DNA of 64,000 nt from Liolophura sinensis (Eukaryota > Mollusca > Polyplacophora > Chitonida > Chitonidae), in assembly GCF_032854445.1 (NCBI RefSeq), contig NW_027017970.1, positions 1 through 64,000 of the forward strand, given 5' to 3'. The notes below the pieces were generated by a model that was given only the letters and a program-made list of their open reading frames with translations, was not told where the DNA came from and made no database searches. Each line of letters starts with the position of its first letter. Positions within the stretch are counted from its first letter, which is position 1. Position numbers and translations under genes: made by a program. Shown here piece after piece: positions 50,351-63,600 of this stretch.

Positions 50351-53300
50351 CCCACTTCAGTAAGGTGCAAAAAGATGCGGAATTGAGCCAGGCATCGGCA
50401 GCTGTTGAAAAATTGCAAATTTCCCTGGTTTCCATGGAGTAAGAGACGTTGCTGGGCACGTGATTATGACATCAATGATCATTCAATTGTCACTACAGCC
50501 AAAAGTATTGGTCGGAGAGCAACGCGGTTTGCACCATTCGATTTCTCGCCACAAAATACGTCGGATTAGCCTCTTGTCAGCAGCACTGGAACAGTTTTTC
50601 CACTTTTGCATTTTTGCCTGGGTGTTTTGTTAATTGAAATCGGCTACACTGTACTCTGTACAATCGCGACTGGTCATTACTATATTCAACTTTTGACTAT
50701 AAGTTATGTGCCCTTCGGTAGCCCAGAAGACGTCAAATCTTTGGGCTAAGCCCATTTAACTCACCCAGCAATTGTCTTACTTCTAAGTCCAAGGCAATCT
50801 CAATGTCTTTATCTACGTGTAGAAAAACCAGACCATTTGTACATAAAAAAAACAAGGTACTTGATACAGTCTGCTGTAAAAAGTTCAACTGAACACAGAC
50901 CCACATGAATAAGGTGCCAAAAGATGCGGAATTGGGCCAGGCATCGGCAGCTGTTAAAAAATTGCAAATATCCCTATTTTCCATGGAGTAAGAGCCGTTG
51001 CTGGGCACGTGATTATGACATCAATGATCATTCAATTGTCGCTACAGCCAAAAGTATTGGTGGGACAGCAACGCGGTTTGCACCATTCGATTTCTCGTCA
51101 CAAAATACGTCGGATTAGCCTCTTACCAGCAGCACTGGAACAGTTTTTCCACTTTTGCATTTTTGCCTGGGTGTTTTGTTAATTGAAATCGGCTACACTG
51201 TACTCTGTACAATCGCGACTGGTCATTACTATATTCAACTTTTGACTATAAGTTATGTGCCCTTCGGTAACCCAGAAGACGACAAATCTTTGGGCCAAGC
51301 CCATTTAACTCACCCAGCAATTGTCTTACTTCTAAGTGCAAGACAATCTCAATGTCTTTATCTACGTGTAGAAAAACCACACCATTTGTACGTGAAAAAC
51401 ACAAGGTACTTGATACAGTCTGCTGTAAAAAGTACAACTCACCCACTTCAGTAAGGTGCCAAAAGATGCGGAATTGAGCCAGGCATCGGCAGCTGTTGAA
51501 AAATTGCAAATTTCCCTGGTTTCCATGGAGTAAGAGACGTTGCTACGCACGTGATTATGACATAAATGATCATTCAATTGTCGCTACAGCCAAAAGTATT
51601 GGTCGGAGAGCAACGCGGTTTGCACCATTCGATTTCTCGTCACAAAATACGTCGGATTAGCCTCTTATCAGCAGCACTGGAACAGTTTTTCCACTTTTGC
51701 ATTTTTGCCTGGTCTTTTTGTTAATTGAAATCGGCTACACTGTACTCTGTACAATCGCGACTGGTCATTACTATATTCAACTTTTGACTATAAGTTATGT
51801 GCCCTTCGGTAGCCCAGAAGACGTCAAATCTTTGGGCTAAGCCCATTTAACTCACCCAGCAATTGTGTTACTTCTAAGTCTAAGACAATCTCAATGTCTT
51901 TATCTACGTGTAGAAAAACCAGACCATTTGTACGTAAAAAACACAAGGTACTTGATACAGTCTGCTGTAAAAAGTACAACTGAACACTGACCCACATTTA
52001 TAAGGTGCCAAAAGATGCGGAATTGAGCCAGGCATCGGCAACTGTTAAAAAATTGCAAATATCCCTGGTTTCCATGGAGTAAGAGCCGTTGCTACGCACG
52101 TGATTATGACATAAATGATCTTTCAATTGTCACTAGAGCCAAAATACGTCGGATTAGCCTCTTACCAGTAGCACTGGAACAGTTTTTCCACTTTTGCATT
52201 TTTGCATGGTGTTTTTGTTAATTGAAACCGGCTACACTGTACTCTGTACAATCGCGATTGGTCATTACTATATTCAACAATTGCCTATAAGTTATGTGCC
52301 CTTCGGTAGCCCAGAAGACCTAAAATCTTTGGGCCAAGCCCATTTAACTCACCCAGCAATTGTCTTATTTCTCAGTCCAAGACAATCTCAATGTCTTTAT
52401 CTACATGTAGAAAAACCACACAATATGTACGTGAAAAACACAAGGTACTTGATACAGTCTGCTGTAAAAAGTACAACTGAACACTGACCCACTTCAGTAA
52501 GGTGCCAAAAGATGCGAAATTGAGCCAGGCATCAGCAGCTGTTGAAAAATTGCAAATGTTTTTCGTTTCCATGGAGTAAGAGCGGTTGCTGGGCACGTGA
52601 TTATGACATCAATGATCATTCAATTGTCACTACAGCCAAAAGTATTGGTCGGAGAGCAACGTGGTTTGCACCATTCGATTTCTCGTCACAAAATACGTCG
52701 GATTAGCCTCTTATCAGCAGCACTGGAACAATTTTTCCAATTTTGCATTTTTGCCTGGTCTTTTTGTTTATTGAAATCGGCTACACTGTATTATGTACCA
52801 TCGCCACTGGTCATTATTATATTCAACTTTTGATTACATGTTATGTGCCCTTCGGTAACCCAGAAGAAGTCAAATCTTTGGGCTAACCCCATTTAACTCA
52901 CCCAGCAATTGCCTTACTTCTAAGTCCAAGACAATCTCAATGTCTTTATCTACATGTAGAAAAACCACACCATTTGTACGTGAAAAACACAAGGTACTTG
53001 ATACAGTCTGCTGTAAAATGTACAACTAAACACTGACCCACTTCAGTAAGGTGCCAAAAGATGCGGAATTGAGCCAGGCATCGGCAGCTGTTGAAAAATT
53101 GCAAATTTCCCTGGTTTCCATGGAATAAGAGCCGTTGCTGGGCACGTGATTATGACATCAATGATCCTTCAATTGTCACTACAGCCAAAAGTATTGGTCG
53201 GAGAGCAACGCGGTTTGCACCATTTAAATTCTCGTCACAAAATACGTCGGATTAGCCTCTTAATAGTTGCACTGGAACAGTTTTTCCACTTTTGCATTTT

Positions 53301-56300
53301 TGCCTGGTGTTTTTGTTAATTGAAGCCGGCTACACTGTACTCTGTACAATCGCGACTGGTCATTACTATATTCAACTTTTGACTATAAGTTATGTGCCCT
53401 TCGGTAGTCCAGAAGACGGCAAATCTTTGGGCCAAGCCCATTTAACTCACCCAGCAATTGCCTTACTTCTAAGTGCAAGACAATCTCAATGTCTTTATTT
53501 ACGTGTAGAAAAACCACACCATTTGTACATAAAAAACACAAGGTACTTAATACAGTCTGCTGTAAAAAGTACAACTGAACACTCACCCACTTCAGTAAGG
53601 TGCAAAAAGATGTGGAATTGGGCCAGGCATCGGCAGTTGTTAAAAACTTGCAAATTTTCCTGGTTTCCATGGAGTAAGAGCCGTTGCTACGCACGTGATT
53701 ATGACATAAATGATCTTTCAATTGTCACTAGAGCCAAAATACGTCGGATTAGCCTCTTACCAGTAGCACTGGAACAGTTTTTCCACTTTTGCATTTTTGC
53801 ATGGTGTTTTTGTTAATTGAAACCGGCTACACTGTACTCTGTACAATCGCGATTGGTCATTACTATATTCAACAATTGCCTATAAGTTATGTGCCCTTCG
53901 GTAGCCCAGAAGACCTGAAATTTTTGGGCCAAGCCCATTTAACTCACCCAGCAATTGTCTTATTTCTCAGTCCAAGACAATCTCAATGTCTTTATCTACA
54001 TGTAGAAAAACCACACCATATGTACGTGAAAAACACAAGGTACTTGATACAGTCTGCTGTAAAAAGTACAACTGAACACTGACCCACTTCAGTAAGGTGC
54101 CAAAAGATGCGAAATTGAGCCAGGCATCAGCAGCTGTTGAAAAATTGCAAATGTTTTTGGTTTCCATGGAGTAAGAGCCGTTGCTGGGCACGTGATTATG
54201 ACATCAATGATCATTCAATTGTCACTACAGCCAAAAGTATTGGTCGGAGAGCAATGCGGTTTGCACCATTCGATTTCTCGCCACAAAATACGTCGGATTA
54301 GCCTCTTGTCAGCAGCACTGGAACAATTTTTCCAATTTTGCATTTTTGCCTGGTCTTTTTGTTTATTGAAATCGGCTACACTGTATTATGTACCATCGCC
54401 ACTGGTCATTATTATATTCAACTTTTGATTACATGTTATGTGCCCTTCGGTAACCCAGAAAAAATCAAATCTTTGGGCTAACCCCATTTAACTCACCCAG
54501 CAATTGCCTTACTTCTAAGTCCAAGACAATCTCAATGTCTTTATCTACATGTAGAAAAACCACACCATTTGTACGTGAAAAACACAAGGTACTTGATACA
54601 GTCTGCTGTAAAATGTACAACTAAACACTGACCCACTTCAGTAAGGTGCCAAAAGATGCGGAATTGAGCCAGGCATCGGCAGCTGTTGAAAAATTGCAAA
54701 TTTCCGTGGTTTCCATGGAATAAGAGCCGTTGCTGGGCACGTGATTATGACATCAATGATCATTCAATTGTCACTACAGCCAAAAGTATTGGTCAGAGAG
54801 CAACGCGGTTTGCACCATTCGATTTCTCCCCACAAAATCCGTCGGATTAGCCTCTAACTAGTAGCACTGGAACAGTTTTTCCACTTTTGCATTTTTACCT
54901 GGTCTTTTTGTTAATTGAAATCGGCTACACTGTACTCTGTACAATCGCGACTGGTCATTACTATATTCAACTTTTGACTATAAGTTATGTGCCCTTCGGT
55001 AGCCCAGAAGACGACAAATCTTTGGGCCAAGCCCATTTAACTCACCCAGCAATTGCCTTACTTCTAAGTGCAAGACAATCTAAATGTCTTTATCTACGTG
55101 TAGAAAAACCACACCTTTTTTACATAAAAATCACAAGGTACTTGATACAGTCTGCTGTAAAAAGTACAACTGAACACTGACCCACATTTATAAGGTGTCA
55201 AAAGATGCGGAATTGGGCCAGGCATCGGCAGTTGTTAAAAACTTGCAAATTTTCCTTGTTTCCATGGAGTAAGAGACGTTGCTATGCACGTGATTATGAC
55301 ATAAATAATCATTCAATTGTCTCTACAGCCAAAAGTATTGGTTGGAGAGCAACGCGGATTGCACCATTCGATTTCTCGTCACAAAATACGTCGGATTAGC
55401 CTCTTACTAGTAGCACTGGAACAGTTTTTCCACTTTTGCATTTTTACCTGGTCATTTTGTTAATTGAAATCGGCTACACTGTACTCTGTACAATCGCGAC
55501 TGGTCATTACTATATTCAACTTTTGACTATAAGTTATGTGCCCTTCGGTAGCCCAGAAGACGTCAAATCTTTGGGCTAAGCCCATTTAACTCACCCAGCA
55601 ATTGCCTTACTTCTAAGTCTAAGACAATCTCAATGTCTTTACCTACGTGTAGAAAAACCACACCATTTGTACGTGAAAAACACAAGGTACTTGATACAGT
55701 CTGCTGTAAAAAGTACAACTGAACACTGACCCACTTCAGTAAGGTGCAAAAAGATGCGGAATTGAGCCAGGCATCGGCAGCTGTTGAAAAATTGCAAATT
55801 TCCCTCGTTTCCATGGAGTAAGAGACGTTGCTGGGCACGTGATTATGACATCAATGATCATTCAATTGTCACTACAGCCAAAAGTATTGGTCGGAGAGCA
55901 ACGCGGTTTGCACCATTCGATTTCTCGTCACAAAATACGTCGGATTAGCCTCTTACCAGCAGCACTGGAACAGTTTTTCCACTTTTGCATTTTTACCTGG
56001 TCTTTTTGTTAATTGAAATCGGCTACACTGTACTCTGTACAATCGCGACTGGTCATTACTATATTCAACTTTTGACTATAAGTTATGTGCCCTTCGGTAG
56101 CCCCGAAGACGTCAAATCTTTGGGCTAAGCCCATTTAACTCACCCAGCAATTGTCTTACTTCTAAGTCCAAGACAATCTCAATGTCTTTATCTACGTGTA
56201 GAAAAACCAGACCATTTGTACGTAAAAAACACAAGGTACTTGATACAGTCTGCTGTAAAAAGTACAACTGAACACTGACCCACATTTATAAGGTGCCAAA

Positions 56301-57631
56301 AGATGCGGAATTGGGCCAGGCATCGGCAACTGTTAAAAAATTGCAAATATCCCTGGTTTCCATGGAGTAAGAGCCGTTACTGGGCACGTGATTATGACAT
56401 AAATGATCATTCAATTGTCTCTACAGCCAAAAGTATTGGTCAGACAGCAACGCGTTTTGCACCATTCGATTTCTCGCCACAAAATACGTCGGATTAGCCT
56501 CTTACTAGTAGCACTGGAACAGTTTTTCCACTTTTGCATTTCTACCTGGTCTTTTTGTTAATTGAAATCGGCTACACTGTACTCTGTACAATCGCGACTG
56601 GTTATTACTATATTCAACTTTTGACTATAAGTTTTGAGCCCTTCGGTAGGCCAGAAGACGATATATCTTTGGGCCAAGCCCATTTAACTCACCCAGCAAT
56701 TGCCTTACTTCTAAGTGCAAGACAATCTCAATGTCTTTATCTACGTGTAGAAAAACCACACCATTTGTACGTGAAAAACACAAGGTACTTGATACAGTCT
56801 GCTGTAAAAAGTACAACTGAACACTGACCCACTTCAGTAAGGTGCAAAAAGATGCGGAATTGAGCCAGGCATCGGCAGCTGTTGAAAAATTGCAAATTTC
56901 CCTGGTTTCCATGGAGTAAGAGCCGTTACTGGGCACGTGATTATGACATAAATGATCATTGAATTGTCTCTACAGCCAAAAGTATTGGTCAGAGAGCAAC
57001 GCGTTTTGCACCATTCGATTTCTTGCCACAAAATACGTCGGATTAGCCTCTTACTAGTAGCACTGGAACAGTTTTTCCACTTTTGCATTTTTACCTGGTC
57101 ATTTTGTTAATTGAAATCGGCTACACTGTACTCTGTACAATCGCGACTGGTTATTACTATATTCAACTTTTGACTATAAGTTTTGAGCCCTTCGGTAGGC
57201 CAGAAGACGATAAATCTTTGGGCCAAGCCCATTTAACTCACCCAGCAATTGCCTTACTTCTAAGTGCAAGACAATCTCAATGTCTTTATCTACGTGTAGA
57301 AAAACCACACCATTTGTACGTGAAAAACACAAGGTACTTGATACAGTCTGCTGTAAAAAGTACAACTGAACACTGACCCACTTCAGTAAGGTGCAAAAAG
57401 ATGCGGAATTGAGCCAGGCATCGGCAGCTGTTGAAAAATTGCAAATTTCCCTGGTTTCCATGGAGTAAGAGACGTTGCTGGGCACGTGATTATGACATCA
57501 ATGATCATTGAATTGTCACTACAGCCAAAAGTATTGGTCGGAGAGCAACGCCGTTTGCACCATTCGATTTGTCGTCACAAAATACGTCGGATTAGTCTCT
57601 TACCAGTTGCACTGGAACAGTTTTTCCACTT
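50057..57631. repeat. HOR block: 14-mer
   Basis: Order is P, W1, W2, C, M, C, V, M, C, Y, I, Y, Y, I over 7,575 bp. It matches the 13-mer at 10,343 at an offset of about 39,715 as far as the monomer at 55,985. It then has one extra Y monomer (anchor 56,534, reading TTGCATTTCTACC) before the final I. Confidence 0.87.
51697..53788. repeat. 497-bp monomer pair block (fourth copy)
   Basis: The short monomers are 51,697-52,193 and 53,292-53,788. Each has the same 52-bp deletion junction, and they lie in the 14-mer. Confidence 0.92.
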
Positions 57632-60600
57632 TCACATTTTTGCCTGGTTTTTTTTTTTATTGAAGCCGGCTACACTGTACTCTGTACAATCGCGACTGGT
57701 CATTACTATATTCAACTTTTGACTATAAGTTATGTGCCCTTCGGTAGCCCAGAAGACCTCAAATCTTTGGGCCAAGCCCATTTAACTCACCCAGCAATTG
57801 TCTTACTTCTAAGTCCAAGACAATCTCAATGTCTTTATCTACGTGTAGAAAAACCACACCATTTGTACGTGAAAAACACAAGGTACTTAATACAGTCTGC
57901 TGTAAAAAGTACAACTGAACACTGACCCACTTCAGTAAGGTGCAAAAAGATGCGGAATTGAGCCAGGCATCGGCAGCTGTTGAAAAATTGCAAATTTCCC
58001 TGGTTTCCATGGGGTAAGAGACGTTGCTGGGCACGTGATTATGACATCAATGATCATTCAATTGTCACAACAGCCAAAAGTATTGGTCGGAGAGCAACGC
58101 GGTTTGCACCATTCGATTTCTCGCCACAAAATACGTCGGATTAGCCTCTTGTCAGCAGCACTGGAACAGTTTTTCCACTTTTGCATTTTTGCCTGGGTGT
58201 TTTGTTAATTGAAATCGGCTACACTGTACTCTGTACAATCGCGACTGGTCATTACTATATTCAACTTTTGACTATAAGTTATGTGCCCTTCGGTAGCCCA
58301 GAAGACGTCAAATCTTTGGGCTAAGCCCATTTAACTCACCCAGCAATTGTCTTACTTCTAAGTCCAAGGCAATCTCAATGTCTTTATCTACGTGTAGAAA
58401 AACCAGACCATTTGTACATAAAAAAAACAAGGTACTTGATACAGTCTGCTGTAAAAAGTTCAACTGAACACAGACCCACATGAATAAGGTGCCAAAAGAT
58501 GCGGAATTGGGCCAGGCATCGGCAGCTGTTAAAAAATTGCAAATATCCCTATTTTCCATGGAGTAAGAGCCGTTGCTGGGCACGTGATTATGACATCAAT
58601 GATCATTCAATTGTCGCTACAGCCAAAAGTATTGGTGGGACAGCAACGCGGTTTGCACCATTCGATTTCTCGTCACAAAATACGTCGGATTAGCCTCTTA
58701 CCAGCAGCACTGGAACAGTTTTTCCACTTTTGCATTTTTGCCTGGGTGTTTTGTTAATTGAAATCGGCTACACTGTACTCTGTACAATCGCGACTGGTCA
58801 TTACTATATTCAACTTTTGACTATAAGTTATGTGCCCTTCGGTAGCCCAGAAGACGACAAATCTTTGGGCCAAGCCCATTTAACTCACCCAGCAATTGTC
58901 TTACTTCTAAGTGCAAGACAATCTCAATGTCTTTATCTACGTGTAGAAAAACCACACCATTTGTACGTGAAAAACACAAGGTACTTGATACAGTCTGCTG
59001 TAAAAAGTACAACTGACCCACTTCAGTAAGGTGCCAAAAGATGCGGAATTGAGCCAGGCATCGGCAGCTGTTGAAAAATTGCAAATTTCCCTGGTTTCCA
59101 TGGAGTAAGAGACGTTGCTACGCACGTGATTATGACATAAATGATCATTCAATTGTCGCTACAGCCAAAAGTATTGGTCGGAGAGCAACGCGGTTTGCAC
59201 CATTCGATTTCTCGTCACAAAATACGTCGGATTAGCCTCTTATCAGCAGCACTGGAACAGTTTTTCCACTTTTGCATTTTTGCCTGGTCTTTTTGTTAAT
59301 TGAAATCGGCTACACTGTACTCTGTACAATCGCGACTGGTCATTACTATATTCAACTTTTGACTATAAGTTATGTGCCCTTCGGTAGCCCAGAAGACGTC
59401 AAATCTTTGGGCTAAGCCCATTTAACTCACCCAGCAATCGTGTTACTTCTAAGTCTAAGACAATCTCAATGTCTTTATCTACGTGTAGAAAAACCAGACC
59501 ATTTGTACGTAAAAAACACAAGGTACTTGATACAGTCTGCTGTAAAAAGTACAACTGAACACTGACCCACATTTATAAGGTGCCAAAAGATGCGGAATTG
59601 AGCCAGGCATCGGCAACTGTTAAAAAATTGCAAATATCCCTGGTTTCCATGGAGTAAGAGCCGTTGCTACGCACGTGATTATGACATAAATGATCTTTCA
59701 ATTGTCACTAGAGCCAAAATACGTCGGATTAGCCTCTTACCAGTAGCACTGGAACAGTTTTTCCACTTTTGCATTTTTGCATGGTGTTTTTGTTAATTGA
59801 AACCGGCTACACTGTACTCTGTACAATCGCGATTGGTCATTACTATATTCAACAATTGCCTATAAGTTATGTGCCCTTCGGTAGCCCAGAAGACCTAAAA
59901 TCTTTGGGCCAAGCCCATTTAACTCACCCAGCAATTGTCTTATTTCTCAGTCCAAGACAATCTCAATGTCTTTATCTACATGTAGAAAAACCACACAATA
60001 TGTACGTGAAAAACACAAGGTACTTGATACAGTCTGCTGTAAAAAGTACAACTGAACACTGACCCACTTCAGTAAGGTGCCAAAAGATGCGAAATTGAGC
60101 CAGGCATCAGCAGCTGTTGAAAAATTGCAAATGTTTTTCGTTTCCATGGAGTAAGAGCGGTTGCTGGGCACGTGATTATGACATCAATGATCATTCAATT
60201 GTCACTACAGCCAAAAGTATTGGTCGGAGAGCAACGTGGTTTGCACCATTCGATTTCTCGTCACAAAATACGTCGGATTAGCCTCTTATCAGCAGCACTG
60301 GAACAATTTTTCCAATTTTGCATTTTTGCCTGGTCTTTTTGTTTATTGAAATCGGCTACACTGTATTATGTACCATCGCCACTGGTCATTATTATATTCA
60401 ACTTTTGATTACATGTTATGTGCCCTTCGGTAACCCAGAAGAAGTCAAATCTTTGGGCTAACCCCATTTAACTCACCCAGCAATTGCCTTACTTCTAAGT
60501 CCAAGACAATCTCAATGTCTTTATCTACATGTAGAAAAACCACACCATTTGTACGTGAAAAACACAAGGTACTTGATACAGTCTGCTGTAAAATGTACAA

Positions 60601-63600
60601 CTAAACACTGACCCACTTCAGTAAGGTGCCAAAAGATGCGGAATTGAGCCAGGCATCGGCAGCTGTTGAAAAATTGCAAATTTCCCTGGTTTCCATGGAA
60701 TAAGAGCCGTTGCTGGGCACGTGATTATGACATAAATGATCATTCAATTGTCACTACAGCCAAAAGTATTGGTCGGAGAGCAACGCGGTTTGCACCATTT
60801 AAATTCTCGTCACAAAATACGTCGGATTAGCCTCTTAATAGTTGCACTGGAACAGTTTTTCCACTTTTGCATTTTTGCCTGGTGTTTTTGTTAATTGAAG
60901 CCGGCTACACTGTACTCTGTACAATCGCGACTGGTCATTACTATATTCAACTTTTGACTATAAGTTATGTGCCCTTCGGTAGTCCAGAAGACGGCAAATC
61001 TTTGGGCCAAGCCCATTTAACTCACCCAGCAATTGCCTTACTTCTAAGTGCAAGACAATCTCAATGTCTTTATTTACGTGTAGAAAAACCACACCATTTG
61101 TACATAAAAAACACAAGGTACTTAATACAGTCTGCTGTAAAAAGTACAACTGAACACTCACCCACTTCAGTAAGGTGCAAAAAGATGTGGAATTGGGCCA
61201 GGCATCGGCAGTTGTTAAAAACTTGCAAATTTTCCTGGTTTCCATGGAGTAAGAGCCGTTGCTACGCACGTGATTATGACATAAATGATCTTTCAATTGT
61301 CACTAGAGCCAAAATACGTCGGATTAGCCTCTTACCAGTAGCACTGGAACAGTTTTTCCACTTTTGCATTTTTGCATGGTGTTTTTGTTAATTGAAACCG
61401 GCTACACTGTACTCTGTACAATCGCGATTGGTCATTACTATATTCAACAATTGCCTATAAGTTATGTGCCCTTCGGTAGCCCAGAAGACCTGAAATTTTT
61501 GGGCCAAGCCCATTTAACTCACCCAGCAATTGTCTTATTTCTCAGTCCAAGACAATCTCAATGTCTTTATCTACATGTAGAAAAACCACACCATATGTAC
61601 GTGAAAAACACAAGGTACTTGATACAGTCTGCTGTAAAAAGTACAACTGAACACTGACCCACTTCAGTAAGGTGCCAAAAGATGCGGAATTGAGCCAGGC
61701 ATCAGCAGCTGTTGAAAAATTGCAAATGTTTTTGGTTTCCATGGAGTAAGAGCCGTTGCTGGGCACGTGATTATGATATCAATGATCATTCAATTGTCAC
61801 TACAGCCAAAAGTATTGGTCGGAGAGCAACGCGGTTTGCACCATTCGATTTCTCGCCACAAAATACGTCGGATTAGCCTCTTGTCAGCAGCACTGGAACA
61901 ATTTTTCCAATTTTGCATTTTTGCCTGGTCTTTTTGTTTATTGAAATCGGCTACACTGTATTATGTACCATCGCCACTGGTCATTATTATATTCAACTTT
62001 TGATTACATGTTATGTGCCCTTCGGTAACCCAGAAAAAATCAAATCTTTGGGCTAACCCCATTTAACTCACCCAGCAATTGCCTTACTTCTAAGTCCAAG
62101 ACAATCTCAATGTCTTTATCTACATGTAGAAAAACCACACCATTTGTACGTGAAAAACACAAGGTACTTGATACAGTCTGCTGTAAAATGTACAACTAAA
62201 CACTGACCCACTTCAGTAAGGTGCCAAAAGATGCGGAATTGAGCCAGGCATCGGCAGCTGTTGAAAAATTGCAAATTTCCCTGGTTTCCATGGAATAAGA
62301 GCCGTTGCTGGGCACGTGATTATGACATCAATGATCATTCAATTGTCACTACAGCCAAAAGTATTGGTCAGAGAGCAACGCGGTTTGCACCATTCGATTT
62401 CTCCCCACAAAATCCGTCGGATTAGCCTCTAACTAGTAGAACTGGAACAGTTTTTCCACTTTTGCATTTTTACCTGGTCTTTTTGTTAATTGAAATCGGC
62501 TACACTGTACTCTGTACAATCGCGACTGGTCATTACTATATTCAACTTTTGACTATAAGTTATGTGCCCTTCGGTAGCCCAGAAGACGACAAATCTTTGG
62601 GCCAAGCCCATTTAACTCACCCAGCAATTGCCTTACTTCTAAGTGCAAGACAATCTAAATGTCTTTATCTACGTGTAGAAAAACCACACCTTTTTTACAT
62701 AAAAATCACAAGGTACTTGATACAGTCTGCTGTAAAAAGTACAACTGAACACTGACCCACATTTATAAGGTGTCAAAAGATGCGGAATTGGGCCAGGCAT
62801 CGGCAGTTGTTAAAAACTTGCAAATTTTCCTTGTTTCCATGGAGTAAGAGACGTTGCTATGCACGTGATTATGACATAAATAATCATTCAATTGTCTCTA
62901 CAGCCAAAAGTATTGGTTGGAGAGCAACGCGGATTGCACCATTCGATTTCTCGTCACAAAATACGTCGGATTAGCCTCTTACTAGTAGCACTGGAACAGT
63001 TTTTCCACTTTTGCATTTTTACCTGGTCATTTTGTTAATTGAAATCGGCTACACTGTACTCTGTACAATCGCGACTGGTCATTACTATATTCAACTTTTG
63101 ACTATAAGTTATGTGCCCTTCGGTAGCCCAGAAGACGACAAATCTTTGGGCCAAGCCCATTTAACTCACCCAGCAATTGCCTTACTTCTAAGTCTAAGAC
63201 AATCTCAATGTCTTTATCTACGTGTAGAAAAACCACACCATTTGTACATGAAAAACACAAGGTACTTTATACAGTCTGCTGTAAAAAGTACAACTAAACA
63301 CTGACCCACATTTATAAGGTGCCAAAAGATGCGGAATTGGGCCAGGCATCGGCAGTTGTTAAAAAATTGCAAATTTTCCTGGTTTCCATGGAGTAAGAGC
63401 CGTTGCTACGCACGTGATTATGACATAAATGATCATTCAATTGTCGCTACAGCCAAAAGCATTGGTCGGAGAGCAACGCGGATTGCACCATTCGATTTCT
63501 CGTCACAAATTACGTCGGATTAGCCTCTTACGAGTAGCACTGGAACAGTTTTTCCACTTTTGCATTTTTACCTGGTCTTTTTGTTAATTGAAATCGGCTA